A stretch of DNA of 64,000 nucleotides from Poronia punctata. Its lineage: Eukaryota; Ascomycota; Sordariomycetes; Xylariales; Xylariaceae. The position numbers and the translations under genes were made by a program. The notes beneath the pieces are model-generated. The model did no database searches, was not told the DNA's origin, and saw nothing but the letters and a program-made list of their open reading frames with translations. The stretch covers positions 181,445 through 245,444 of the forward strand of contig MU401491.1 of assembly GCA_022579005.1 (NCBI GenBank). Reading direction: 5' to 3'. This document shows, one piece after another, positions 45,623 through 57,748 of this stretch. Every line of letters begins with the position of its first letter. Position 1 is the stretch's first letter.

Positions 45623-46563
45623 TCATTCCGCATCCTTTTTCATACCCTCCAAGACCCAGCCAGTGCGCGGCCTCATCAGCTTGTCGACCTCTTCCTCTGC
45701 CAGTTCGTTGAGCTTGATGTGAAAATGTGGGCCGGGGATGTTGCGACCCCTTTCGAACCCGGGGCGTGCAAGGAGCTTGGCCATCCACTTCTGAACGTTG
45801 GGAAACTCATCCATCGTCTTCAGACCGCAGGATTCTAAAAAAGCAAAATAAAAAATAAGGATGTCAGGAAAAGTGACCCCCTACGGATAGAATGATGGAA
45901 GGAAAAGGAGGATCCGACTTACTCCATGCTTGGGCCCAGGGCCAGACGGCGATGTCGGCGACGGTGACACGATCTCCGACGATATATCCGTGAGGGTTCT
46001 TGGAAAGCTGGGTGTCGAGGACGCGGTAGAGGCGGCGGGACTCGTTCGTGTAGCGATGGAGGGAATACTCGTACCTCTGGGGAGCGGCGGTGAAGAAGTG
46101 GTTCGCTTGTCCCTGCATGGGACCGAGGCCGCCCATCTGCCACATGAGCCAGCTCACGGTCTCCCAGTGCTCTTTGGTTCCCTCTGGGTACGAGATCTTG
46201 TGTTCCTTGTCGTATCGGCTGACGAGGTACAACAGGAGGGCGCCGGACTCGAAGATCCTGACCTCCTCGTCCTCCTCCTCTCCCTCCTTATCGGTCAAGG
46301 CAGGAATACGACCGTTCGGGTTGATCTCGAGGTACCATGGCTCTTTATGCTCGTGTTCGAACAATTTCATAGCGCGGACCTGGACAAGTTCAGAAAGATG
46401 GACAAATTTAGGGGTTCTGGTCTCGCCATGGAGTTTAGAGGAAGGGGGTATGGTCTAAGTTGCATACCTTATAAGATAGCCCGAGCTCCTCGAGTGCAAT
46501 GGTGGCCTTTAGGCCGTTGGGAGTGCCCTCGGTGTAAAGAGTGATGTTAGTCTGGGTGGCCAT
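45623..46563 (-). CDS. Glutathione S-transferase (Ure2p/GstA-like)
   Basis: Cytosolic GST that conjugates or reduces electrophiles with glutathione. Minus-strand exons 46563-46468, 46379-45923 and 45834-45623 give 254 aa. The thioredoxin-fold N-domain starts NITLYTEGTPNGLKATIALE. It continues with the glutathione-binding PWYLEINPNGRIPAL and RIFESGALLLYL (the ES pair that binds the gamma-Glu of glutathione). The helical C-domain contains SWLMWQMGGLGPMQGQANHF, a signature of fungal Ure2-like GSTs, and the N-capping box region VGDRVTVADIAVWPWAQAW. The tail has FPNVQKWMAKLLARPGFERG. An acidic insert (EEEDEE) lies between strands of the N-domain. Divergent from the next gene across 660 bp. Confidence 0.94.
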
Positions 46564-47223
46564 TTTGTTTTAAACAAAGTATCAGATGTCTTTTCGGTGG
46601 GAGTCAGGAATGAATATGGGTGTGAACTTGGGTTATACTGTATAACATTCGGAAAGAGCAATACTTTATAGTAGTTTAAACAGACTATGTGAGTAAGGCT
46701 CGAGCTGTTCACCTCATTACAAATCCCGAATTGATACCTATCGGATTAGATATCATAATAATTAATAATGGACGGTACAACTTTTCACATCAAACAAACC
46801 CCTGTTTAGAAGGGGGATAGTTGGTAAGTTGTCAATATTTCCAAGTGCCCAAGAGTTAAAGGGGTGGTTCGAGGACTCGGGCCATCTGGGCTGGTGAGCT
46901 CCGTCTGGTGCCGGGCCGCAGGTGGGACCTTGGCGCGGGACCTGGGGCTGGCAGCTGCGGCTTACCAGGGACCTATTACTTGATTGGGAGTAGCTGATGG
47001 GCGTCATTATTTAGTCTAGACTTCAACCTAGACTAGACTACGAGGAGATAGGTGCTGACTTCATTTTTGGTCCCTTCATTTTCTTGCCGACATACGGTAA
47101 CCATTACAAACGAAAACAGTTCTTTATTTTCCAGTTCCGAATCTGTTACAACACGATGAATACAGCTTCTTGACCCAAAGCATTCCTGACAGCCCATTTG
47201 ATCTCATCGGCAAATCTAGAACC
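46564..47223. promoter_or_regulatory. Divergent intergenic region
   Basis: 660 bp between divergently read start codons, expected to hold both promoters. No site I can name. Confidence 0.45.
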
Positions 47224-49039
47224 ATGGGCTTAAAGAAAACACCACTTCTCTTCGTGCACACCATTGGTCCCACCCACGTCCACGGCCGTGATCATAAGAC
47301 CAAATCCAAAATTCGTCGACATATAATGCTCGACATTGGCAGGGAGCGCAGGAAGCTCCCCCGCAACCCGCAGCTTGACCTTGTAATACACTTCCCTAAT
47401 AATGATGATGACGATGATAATAATAATATTAATGTTAATAACAACGCCGAACAACCTGCCCAGTCGGAGATTAGTCGACACAACGAGGATTCTAGAGACA
47501 GGCGACATCCGCCCTCTTTGGCGCGTCCTTTCTGGCATCAGCATCCTTTGGACGTCCTGGAAACTCATTGGGACATGGATGCGTTTTCCGCCTACGGCAT
47601 AATGTTGATGCTCCACAAGGGGAGAAATCTGGTATTATCAACAGGTGAGCCTCAAATCGTCCATTACCGTCCATGTCCCCCATCACCCCGGTGCCCCTAA
47701 CACCAAAAGGCCCAGACCGTTCTACCGAGAGTTTCATATTCCCATTCGCTTTCCAAAAGTCCGTCTTCCTCCGCCAGTATGGTCAGTTGATCACGGCACC
47801 CGATCGGCTCGCTGGAGTATCGCACGAAAAGCCCGCGAGGTTCAAGGTCATGGCTCTCCAGCGTTCTTTGGGAACTATTGCATGTATCGAGTCGGCTTTG
47901 GCGGGTACCAGCTTGGAAAGCCCATCCACCCAAAACATCATCCTCGCTATTATTGCCGTTATTTCTTTCAACGTAAGGGGTGATTATATAAACTTGTATA
48001 AACTTATGAAGGCTTCAGGCTGCTGCTGACACTTAACTTGACTATGGTTAACCTAGTTGATATCCTCTGATCTCGACCAGGCATTAGTCCATATGTGTGG
48101 TTTGGAATCTTTGATTGCCGCTCGGGACAAGAGTTTTAATCTACACGGTAATGATGAGATCAGACTCATGATTTTTTGGTATGCATGACACGACGAGAGG
48201 GATCTCGCTGCTCTATTTCACTATTTTCTTTATAGATTTCAGGGGGCTAACATTCGGCCACAAGGCTCGATGTAACAATATCTCTACTACACGATTGCAG
48301 ACCGCGATTCCCGCTGCCATCAGACGTCATCCCCGTTATGCCTTGGGCACCATTTCCACATGAGCTACCGGCACCGCTTCACACTCTGATGAACTCGAGA
48401 CACGACAAGGACGGGAAAATGGCTGCTCATGTGCTGTCATGCATGATGGATTTGAACAACAAAGCCGCCCTCATAGAATCAGAACTAGCCGTTAGAGGTG
48501 ATTCTCTATGGGGGGATTCGATATTACTCGGTCTTTGGCTCAACCCAGTAGCACATCGCTTGCTGGATCATGGACCTACGGGTACGGTCACTACTGGGAG
48601 CTCGTCGTTTCGACCTTGGGCGATGATATCGGAGGCTTTGCGACAGGGGATGCTGCTCTGGGTCATCTGGATGAAACGCAGGCACCATGCATACCCCGGC
48701 TCTCCCATGGCAATCGTGCAGAAGTTACTAAGGCTCCTGACGCGACCTGATGATTGGACGGACGTCTTGACTGATACAGCGGATGCATTGTCGGTTCAGC
48801 TCTGGCTACTGGTTTTATGTGGCATTAATTACGACCACGACTATGATGGTCCCGCTACTTTATTGAACCCAGTGGACATGATTGCCTTACGGATGCGGCA
48901 GATGGGGTGGGACGAGAACGACTGGGGTGAGGTGGTGATGATGATGCACGTCTGCCAAATGCCCTGGACGCATGCGTTTGATGTCGCGACTACTCGCCTC
49001 GCAGAGAGGGTATCAGAACAACAGAAGAAGCTTTGCTAG
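47224..49039 (+). CDS. Fungal transcription-factor-like protein without a Zn cluster
   Basis: Exons 47224-47644, 47710-47972, 48057-48178 and 48265-49039 give 526 aa. The N-terminus (MGLKKTPLLFVHTIGPTHV then a basic KTKSKIRRHIMLDIGRERRK tract) is the opening typical of a large fungal family that resembles the regulatory half of Zn2Cys6 factors (Fungal_trans_2 type) but has no DNA-binding cysteines. An Asp/Asn run follows (NNDDDDDNNN). Later blocks fit the helical domain: LIAAR near HMCGLESL, FW then LDVTISLLHDCRPRFPLPSD, and AHVLSCMMDLNNKAALIES. At the 48.2-kb join, the obvious CAG acceptor throws the frame off; a CAAG acceptor at 48264 restores FW-LDV...RPRFP, so the gene is intact. Its role is inferred only as regulatory. 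Confidence 0.72.
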
Positions 49040-49735
49040 GAGTATCGATACGATGAACTGAGGTTGGCTTAGGCGAGTCGTATGTAAATAAATAATAATG
49101 ATTAGGTATGTATTATTCGTTTACGAGGCACACATCACATCACACCAGACCATGCACACACCACACACCCATGAGGGGGCCGACGCAATCCTAGGGTATT
49201 TATTTTTATTTTTATTAAACTTTACACCCCTTATCTAGGTAGTGAAACCTACCGTGACTCCCACACAACATTACGCAGAACTAATACCTACTCGATAAGC
49301 TCAAGAAGATCCGTTACCAATTTTGTCATGTCACGCCCTTTAACAAATTCCAAACCCTCCCCTCCCATGAATGAATACAGAATCGAAATGGGGTTCTTTT
49401 TCTGATTTTACGGTGTTGATTGACTTTTTTTTTCTTGATGGCGAGCTTCGAACCGATAGTGGGTCCAATCGCTAAGCCTGAGGAGGACAGATGAAATGCA
49501 AGTATACCTAGTACCTACTTAGCTGTTGGTAATAGAAGCCAGGGCCCAGGGGCATGCTGCAGGCCTTTTAAGGTACCTTAGTAAGCACGTTACCTTATCA
49601 TCCAGAGAGAACTCTCCTCTCCCCAAACGACCTCGTTTTGATGCGACTAGACTAGGTTAGACTAGACCAGCCAAAAACTCACTCCATTGTAGAGAGCCAA
49701 GCTAGGTACCTTAGTCTAATCCTCCCTTCCTCATC
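49040..49735. other. Intergenic spacer
   Basis: A/T runs near 49200 and 49425; no supported gene. Confidence 0.5.
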
Positions 49736-50827
49736 ATGGCTCTCGAGCTTCACATCCCGCCGTGCGTCAACACTCCCGCCGGCCCTCTCCACCCGCCACC
49801 ACCAGGGAAGCCGGTGAGAGTGCAGATCGAAGGCCCACTAGTATCTATCCAAAAGCTCCTTCCGGGGATAGCATGGCGTACGGAAGACGTCAAGGCCTTG
49901 GTGTTCCCGCAGCCGGCCGGTATGGAGCTTGCGAGGTTGGCGCATCGAACACTGTATCCGGAGATGGCTGGTGATTGTATGGTTGTTGTTGTTGTTGTGC
50001 GGGACGAGTACTTGGGCTGGGTTATGGGGACAACACCACCATTGACGTAAGCGCGCGTTTGTAACTTATCTACCGACTCCCCCCCGGCTCCTCCCCTTGA
50101 GCCCCGCACGCGGCGTACCGTATATTTCTTTCACACTCGCGCTTCTTCACGCTCCCCCCCCGACATCACAGTCTCACAGTTTTGAGATGATCAATAAAGC
50201 TGCCCCAAGGGCAAAGGGCCAACCTAGCTAATGACTACCTATTTCCCCGTCACTCATTCACTCACTCCCTTACTCACTCCCTTACTCACTATCACAGTCT
50301 ACACTGCCGGGGGGTCCGTAATAACTTATTGTTATTGCACAAGGAGAGAAGGTTTCTCTAAGAAGCAGAGGTCTCCTATATCTACTTATATAAGCGTTTC
50401 GGTGTAGACTTGGCCTGTACACGTAGGCACCGAGACCGGAACCGTGACACTCACTCACTCACTCACTCACTCACTCACTCACTCACTTAGGCAAATCGAC
50501 TATTACGGCGTCACATTCGACCACCTGGTCCCAGCCGACGATCCGGATCCGGAAGTGCTACAGCTCAACATTATCGAGATGGACGACGACGGGGGAGCCT
50601 ATGCGAACGAGCACTTGCTATTCGCAGTAGATCCGGCCGAGTATACCGGGAAGAAGGTACTGGCCGTGCCGAGATGCTGTCAGAAGAGAAAGGGCACGCA
50701 GGATCGGGCAAGGGTGAATGGCTCGGTACTTGAAAGGGATGAAGAAGAAGAAGGAATGCTGGAGAGGAGACGAAAACGAATGAAGGATGGATTAAGTACC
50801 TCGGCGCATGATAGTTCAGTTGAATAA
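49736..50827 (+). CDS. Hypothetical protein with an LTR-bearing intron
   Basis: Two exons, 49736-50046 and 50491-50827, give 215 aa. I do not recognise the family. The N-terminal half is Pro-rich then globular (VRVQIEGPLVSIQKLLPGIA, ALVFPQPAGMELARLAHRTL), with a Val run MVVVVVVRDEYLGWVMG. The second exon reads QIDYYGVTFDHLVPADDPDP, then an acidic stretch, then a Lys/Arg-rich tail (RRRKRMKD) that may be a nuclear signal. The 444-nt intron has GT-TAG ends and contains solo LTR copy 2 plus ACTC repeats. Without the insert and its duplication it would be about 279 nt. The join is in frame and both halves have coding character, but alternative splicing or a split gene remains possible. Confidence 0.6.
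50290..50449 (+). mobile_element. Solo LTR, copy 2 (inside an intron)
   Basis: Exactly 160 bp like copy 1, with the first dinucleotide mutated from TG to TA and the end CCGTGACA intact. It is flanked by CTCAC on both sides (50285-50289 and 50450-50454), consistent with a 5-bp duplication, although the site lies in an ACTC array so the duplication is less certain here. Confidence 0.85.
50450..50487. repeat. (ACTC)n microsatellite next to the LTR
   Basis: About nine ACTC units directly right of the LTR; shorter ACTC/CTTA runs lie left of it (about 50252-50289). The LTR seems to have inserted into this array. Confidence 0.85.
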
Positions 50828-52466
50828 TAAGATTTTGTCCATTGGGGCAACAATATAGGTAACTGGAGCAAAGCAGGATTTTTTAACTGATATAAATAGA
50901 AGATTTATTTGGTCTGGGATATGTATGACGGGTCTACTTAGGGATTCTCTAGTTGGACGTAGAAGAAAGACAAGGGTGACCTACACTACACACTTACTTA
51001 TTTAACATACTCCTATCTACCTACCTATTTATCATCTCATATGTACATACTTTTCTTTACGCACGACATCCCCTTTTAAGCGCTTTTAAACAAGTATTAT
51101 CCCCCCCCCTATAATTGAAGCACGTGTAGGATGTTTGGATATGTAAGTATTGATGTATTGAGGCGGGGTGACACATTAGCAAGTAGGGTGGACTAATAGC
51201 ATCGGTAGGATATAGTTACAGATTAAAGGCTATACCTCAGCTGAGAGTGGCAATGATGATATTACAGCTTATGTTGCCCCTATCTACTAGGTATCCATGA
51301 CCTCAATAGTGTTATATACACCCTTTACCAGAGGTAAACGTTTAAGCGTATGGAACTTTGACTGCTTGTTTCCCACATACCAAGTCTCACGTTAATAAGA
51401 TTAACCAGGTCGTCCGTACCTCTTGGAGTTATATTTTGGTAAATTTGTGCAGGGCAGTGATGCCATCGTCCCTTTCAAAGATGTTTTAGCTGGCTTTATT
51501 CTTCGAGTCGCCGAGCTAAAACTGACTGTGAAACTTGGAGTTTCATTACCTGGATACGAGTGAAGTAGATTATTGCCTTTATAGGGAAGGATAGGGGACG
51601 GATGAATCTGCTTAAACTGCCTCGCCTGGTTTGTTGATAGGTAGGTAGTGAGAGTTACCAAGCGGCGATAAAAAAACGAAAAGGAGTTGTGTCATGTTTG
51701 AATACGGCCAAGTGACCTATCAAGTAAGCATAATGGTAAAGTGGACGATAACACACGAGTAGGTAACCCTCCGTATGAAGGGTGGTTATATTTAGATTTT
51801 ACAACGGTGAAGTGGCAAGTCCTTAATATATCAACATACTTTATATATCTTGGATAAGTTAGGTAGGTAGTCACAAATGAGGCTGTTCCCCAGATTGAGT
51901 TCCCCAGATTGAGTTCCCCAGAACAAGAAAAACGTCAGCCTTGGCGTTTAACGGCACTTGCTTTTTTCCCACTTGCGCAAGATAGATTCAAATGATGGGG
52001 AAGATCTTTTACCGGACATGCTATCATTTCGTCGGAAGAATTGCCGCGCTCCAAATCTCCAAAAAAAGGGTGGCAATTCAAAAAAAACAGCCTATCGCAT
52101 TATCCCATGTTAAACAACCATGTCGTCCGGTAAAAGTAGTTTAATCAGACGTCGGGGGTTTTGATTTGTCTGCGGTAGAACACACACCATCCCTGATTGT
52201 ATCATTATGTCAACTCCACCTCGTTTCTCAGAGGGTATATAATAGATAATAGAGTCTAGCTTGTACCTATAGCAAGGAGCACGGATAAGATATGCGGTAG
52301 TAGGTATCTAGTGATACTGACGGGTCATGAATACCTAGATTTGATAGAAAGGTATTTAAAAGACGAGAGATAGCCGTGTAACTCACTCACCCCTTTTTTA
52401 CTTTTTAACTTTCTCGTCCTAGGTAGCATCTTTACCCACCATAACATATACCAAACCTTCAACAAG
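50828..52466. other. Intergenic spacer
   Basis: 1.6 kb without a supported gene. A short tandem of GATTGAGTTCCCCA (about two and a half units) sits near 51888-51921. Confidence 0.5.
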
Positions 52467-53725
52467 ATGAAGTCCCTCGCCGCAAAAGCAGCAGCAGCAG
52501 CAGCAGCAACAGTCCTGACACTCGTAGCACCCGTGCAAGCAGGTCTACGATTCGGATGTTCATCCCTCACCATCCAACGTCTAGACCCAGTCGTCGAACC
52601 AGGTCAAGTCCCTTCCTCTCATGTCCATCACATCGTTGGCGGAAATGCCTTCAACGCAACAATGGAAGGTGATGTAGGCGAGAGAGGTACCTGTACAACC
52701 TGCGAGATGGCCGAGGACTTTTCGAATTACTGGACTGCCGTTTTGTATTTCAAGCATCCCGAGAATGGATCGTATCATCGAGTTCCGGTTATTAATAACG
52801 CTGCTCTGGCTGCTGGGACGAGTGGGGGGATGACTATTTACTATACTCAGGTACGTTTTCAGTCACTGAAAAAGAAAAGGAATGTTGGTTTGGGGATTTG
52901 GCTAATAGTGCTACTTGCAACAGTGAGTCAGCACCGCCATGTTTTCGTAACAAAAAATAAAGAGAAAGAAGACCTAACAAATAGGTCCCAAGACACGACT
53001 TCTTCACGGACGGACTAGCACAGCAATACATCACCGCCTTCCAACCCGTAAGCGCTCTCTCTGTCTCTACACCTACCCCCTACCTATCCTTTCAAGCACG
53101 ACTTAACACATCATCAACCTATCTACCAGGGCTTCCGCATGACAGTCGGCTCCCCAGCAACCAGCACATTACAAGACGCCCAGAAACACATCGGCCTCCG
53201 CTACAATTGTCTAACCAGCCTTCTAAACCGGGGACCCGAACTTGTCGATTTCCCAGATAAACCATGTCAAGCCGGATTATTTACCGTGCATCATTTCCCC
53301 GCGTAAGCAGCACCCCCCCCCCCCCTTCGTCTTCTTTTCTTTCTACTTTTCCCCCACCTAACTATTTTCTAACCTACCTTATTCCAGCTGCTGGGACGGC
53401 AAAAACCTCGACAGTCCAGACCACCAATCGCACATGTACAACACCATAACCCAAGACGGATTCGTCAACGCCCCGCCCTGTCCGGCATCTCATCCCGTGC
53501 GGATGCCGCAGCTCACTTACGAAACCGTCTGGGATACGACAAAGTTTAATAGTCTGTGGCCTTCTGGTGCGCCGAATCCGTTTGTTTGGAGTTTTCAGGG
53601 CACTAGTGTAAAGTTTTTTTTTTCTTTTTCTTCTTCTCCCCTTTTCCTCTTTCCTTTTCCCTTTTTCTTCTTCTTCTTTTTTTTTTTGGGGGGGGGGGGG
53701 GGGGGTTTTTGAAACCAGTTAATTG

Positions 53726-53761
<36 letters not shown>

Positions 53762-53917
53762 TAAAAAAAATTTTGGGTTTTGGGGGGAATAAAGGGGTAA
53801 GGNNNNNNNNNNTTTAATATCCCACCCCCCCCCCCCCCCCCCCACCTTGCCCCATAAACTTACTATACTATTTTTTTTGGGGGGGGGGGGGGGGGGATTT
53901 TCTCACAATTTAATTCC

Positions 53918-53948
<31 letters not shown>

Positions 53949-54287
53949 TTTTAAGCTAATTATGCGAGTTTGGGGAGAATACAGGGCTACGGCACACACG
54001 CCGACTACATGTTCGGCTGGAAAGGCGATTCCCTGCAGAGAGCAATGAATAAATCCGAATGCTTCTACGACGGTTGCGGATCTATTCAGAAACAGGCCAT
54101 GTCTGTCGCTAATCAATGTACGGTCAAGGATCAGATTGGTGAGGATACTGAGGGTTGTAAGTCTCTCCACCTTTACCGCCTCTTCTTTTTTTTTTTTTTT
54201 TTTTTGTGCTTGATTGATTGATTGCTTTCTGACAAATGAATATGAAAATAAACAGGGCTTGATGCGCTTCCTGGTATGACCATGTAA
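52467..54287 (+). CDS. Secreted DUF1996 protein
   Basis: Six exons: 52467-52850, 52985-53047, 53130-53302, 53388-53607, 53985-54156 and 54256-54287, giving 347 aa. The N-terminus has a signal peptide with an Ala-rich core (MKSLAAKAAAAAAATVLTLV, cleavage likely after PVQA). The DUF1996 pattern is clear: SSHVHHIVGGNAFNATM near the start, CTTCEMAEDFSNYWTAVLYF, the short exon giving DFFTDGLAQQYITAFQ, GFRMTVGSPATS, then CWDGKNLDSPDHQSHM, HPVRMPQLTYETVWDT, and the terminal GYGTHADYMFGWKGDSLQRA with paired Cys residues. The family is secreted, wall-associated in some fungi, and of unknown reaction; several His and Asp residues are conserved. Intron 4 holds homopolymers and an assembly gap, so its length is unreliable. 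Confidence 0.87.
53608..53984. other. Homopolymer-filled intron with assembly gap
   Basis: This contains runs of G, A (about 32), C (about 20), G again and A (about 26), plus ten N at 53803-53812. The pattern, with paired G/A and C/T blocks, looks like an unresolved assembly join. The flanking exons still splice in frame. Confidence 0.85.
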
Positions 54288-54892
54288 AGAAAAAAAGACC
54301 GGGGGAAGAGTGAAATAGGATAGGGGGCTTGTGTATTGGAGAACTTGATTTGGCTGGATGTACCTAGGTTAGCGCCTAATGAATGAACCTTCAGCGTTTG
54401 TTTGTTTATTCATTTGTTAGGGGGCTTTGATCAAGTTACAAGTCTTGGTTATTGTGGTTACGTTGTGGGGATGGAGGGATATGATAGGATATTCAAGATA
54501 CTATTAGTCTACATACAAACCTATCTTTTATACAGTACGCACAGTAATGACATGAATATCTCCAAAACAAATACTCGTAGGCAAAAGCCCAACCAACTAT
54601 AGTATCAGAAGCCTTTCTTTTTTCTTTTTTTGGTCAAATTATGTTTTTGTTCATTATATACCTATTTAAAGGGCCAGCAAACTGTGAGCGTCTTGTTTCA
54701 TCAGTGCCCAAGTATTGCTAAAAAGATCTCGCAAAAAGTTGGATATTATATGCCCCCCCTTTTGTTATTTCTTTCTTTTCCCCTTACATCTCTTGCTTGC
54801 TCTGTTCTCCCCCTTTTTCATCTCTCATCTTCATTTCCAATCATAGCACAAGTACACAAACACACACACACCCACTCATTAAGTAATCATCT
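54288..54892. other. Intergenic spacer between convergent genes
   Basis: 3' flanks only; T-rich tracts near 54183-54205 and 54616-54628. Confidence 0.5.
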
Positions 54893-56586
54893 TTACAACC
54901 AAATCATAACAAACACCCCCAAAAACAACCACGCAGCACCACAGAATCCAGCAACCTGGCTAGCAGCGCCTGTCGGCACACCGGTAGGATATGGAGAACC
55001 AGTGGGGACTTCACCGGTGGGGATGAAAGTCGAAGTGGTAGTTTCTCCTCCCGTAGGAACTTCACCAGTCGGGATGAAAGTCGAAGTAGTAGTAGGGACC
55101 TCTTCAGTCGAACTCTCTCCTCCGGTCGGAACCTCTCCGGTCGGGATAAAAGTCGAGGTAACAGGGATCTCCTCCGTCGTGGAAGCCGTTGGTGATGGCA
55201 GAGAAGAGGAAGGAGACGGAGTCACGATAGTGGTAGGTTCTTCCGTGACGGTAGGTTCCTCTGTAGGTGTGGGAGTTGTGACGACGACGGTGGTAGTCGT
55301 AGCCTCAATGGTGGGGATGGCGTAGGGAGGATCGAAGAGACCTAGTCTACCGCATGCGTTGCACTTTTTCTTCTTGTCAGCATCTGCATTTCCCATTATA
55401 AAAAGGACAAAAAGAAGAAAAGACTTACAGGCGAAGCCCACTCCTTAACCGTACTAGGCGCCAACAGACTGAAATCGCAATGACCATCCGGGATAGTAGT
55501 AGCAATGACCGAGGCCGGGACAGATTGAGGACAGTTTGTCTTCAAATCATTCAACGTCAACTGTCTTGTGGCACCATCCTTGACATCAATCGTCGAGAGT
55601 TCGTCGAGATCTGCAGCAAAGATCTTGTTTGTTGCTTGCGGACCGACTCTGCCTGATGCCGCGTTGGTGCCGTAGATTGTGTTGATTACCATGTAGACGG
55701 AGGGGGATGTGCTTTTTGTCATTAGTAAGAGAAAGTAAACTAATAGAGAGGGGAAAAGAGAAGCTTACAATGTATAGCCTAGTCCCTCATCGACCCATGT
55801 AGAGGGATAGGTGTAGGATTCGCTGGTTGGCCAGTAGAATAGTCGGACGGTACCAGCCTCTCTGGGAAATGAATTAGTAAGAATACTTAATCACAGCTTT
55901 ATGAGAGATCACTTACACGCTGCATGTCTTGGGACATTCCTCATAAACCGAGGTAGTGAGGGTCGTGGGAATAGTGATGGTTGTCGGAAGAGTGGTGGGG
56001 ATAGTGGTAGGAATAGTGATGGTCGTCGGAAGAGTGGTGGGAATGGTAGTAGGCTTCGTAGTCGGGACTATTATTGTGGTGGGCTTAGTAGTCGGAATGA
56101 CCGTGGTGACAGTCTCTGTTTCGGTCTCCGTCTCCGTCTCCGTAGTGGTAGTGGGACTAGGCGTTACTATTGTCAAGGTTTCCGATACGGTGATGGTGAC
56201 GGTCGCGTGACAAGTCGGCCAGCTCACGGTTGGTAGTGAGATGGTTGAAGCCGAGGTTGGAGGAGGATAGCTGCTAGGAGGATAGCTGCTAGGAGGATAG
56301 CTGCTAGGAGGATAGCTACTTGGTGGATAGGTGGTGGGAGGATAACCCCATGTTTCCGTCTCAGTAGGAGGAAACGAGAGTGTAGGTAGTGTGAGGGTTG
56401 TCTCTTCACCCGGTACACTATATGATGGGTACGGGTATGGATTTACGACTTGAACGATACAAGTGTTAGTCGTGGCTATACGAAAGATAGAAAATAGGGG
56501 TAAGAGGACATACTATTACCACTTGCGCTTCCAACCCCAAAGGCGAGCAAGCCAACTGTTGCCCAAGACCGATGAGTGGCAGACAT
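54893..56586 (-). CDS. Ser/Thr-rich GPI-anchored cell-surface protein
   Basis: Minus-strand exons 56586-56520, 56475-55917, 55861-55769, 55711-55429 and 55372-54893 give 493 aa. The N-terminus is a signal peptide (SWATVGLLAFGVGSASG). Next come five PPSSY units (about residues 60-85), a Thr/Glu/Pro stalk (TETETETETETV, then IPTTLPTTITIP units), and a Cys-containing core (CPKTCSVEAGTVRLFYWPTS, GYTFTSPSVYMVINTIYG, LKTNCPQSVPASVI). A CNACGRLGLFDPPYAIP segment follows, then three STFIPTGEVPTG repeats, and finally a hydrophobic C-terminus (VAGFCGAAWLFLGVFVMIWL) preceded by small residues, a classic GPI signal. It probably projects the core from the wall on O-mannosylated stalks. The last two joins use AAG-type acceptors; the one at 55372 is the least certain. 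Confidence 0.75.
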
Positions 56587-57748
56587 CTTGATATCGTACT
56601 ACACTGCCACGACAAGAACGAAAGACTAGGTATAGGTAGGTAGGTGTCTTAAGCGAATAAGACACGAAAAGAGATGCTAGCGACGGTGAAAGTCGAGATG
56701 TGGTGTTACGACTCACGTGGCTTGTATGTTGTAACACAAGCCTACAGAGAAACAACTCTACTCTTCAAATGTTGTTTTACACACAAAGGCAAAGCGAGTG
56801 TTGCCAGAGATTGTACTTGTAAGCGATGGTAGTAATATGCAGAAAATCGGAGAAAACCAGGAACAAAATGGTCCAGGAGCAATATTGTATTTATTAGCTA
56901 TCAACAGCTCCATCGGCGATTCCACCCTTGAAATGCAACCCTAGTCCGGTTTTACGTGTTGATGTTGTCACTGAGAAATAAAAGAGATGTTGATCCGAAG
57001 AGCTGGACTGGAGATTGGAGCTGGGGCCGAGAAGCTTTCCAAGAACGTTGTTGTTGCGATTAAGCGATACCAAAAAGAGATTGTTGTCATGTTGAGCACT
57101 TGCCATTTTAGGACAGGAGAATGAGTTGGCGTACAGGATAAAGACTCTGATTGGTCAATCTGGGTAGGGGAAGGATCTCGATGACGATGGCTTGCATCTG
57201 CCGTTTGTGTGTTTGTGGAGTTGGCAACATCCCTGTCCAACGTTAGCCGAGCTTGGGTGCTTGGCTATGATGTAGTATCCAAGCCAGAACTGCAGGTGCC
57301 AGATCAGATACTGCCCCTTCCTTCCTGTACGAATACGTGAAATGCTGTATGTTAGCAACAAGCTGGCTAAAAACAGTTCATAGCCCAACGCGTTAAGAGA
57401 GCAACGGCTATATTGCCTCGGTGATTTAACCTGTTATAGGATTCAGGACCCTTGATGGAAGCAAAGTTGGGATGTGCATATGATTATGAACGACATACAA
57501 GATACCTACTATAGTATGTGTCCGTAGTCCGTGACTATGCCAAGCTGCCTTGTTCATTTTGTTTTCTCCCAGCATTGATACGAGTCGGACACGTTCACGC
57601 CGCCAGTATAACGCCACCAAAAGTGGTCAATCAAGTCTGGCATTTCGAATTCGCATCTCCCAAATGTCTCGACTCGTGTCGAATTACTGATCGATACCCA
57701 CGTCTTACATCTCATCCTAAAAAAGGAAAAAAAAAGGAAAAAAAAAAG
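56587..57748. promoter_or_regulatory. Divergent intergenic region of two surface-protein genes
   Basis: 1.16 kb between divergent start codons; likely holds both promoters. Frames at 56894-57106, 56968-57240 and 57155-57388 (all minus) have no family resemblance. Confidence 0.4.

Noticed and set aside
47170..47223. Upstream extension of the transcription-factor-like gene
   Set aside because: The extended frame begins at TTG, not ATG; the first ATG at 47224 gives the family-typical N-terminus.
48179..48264. Apparent frameshift in the transcription-factor-like gene
   Set aside because: Using the CAAG acceptor at 48264 instead of the CAG at 48242 joins FW to LDV...RPRFP without any shift.
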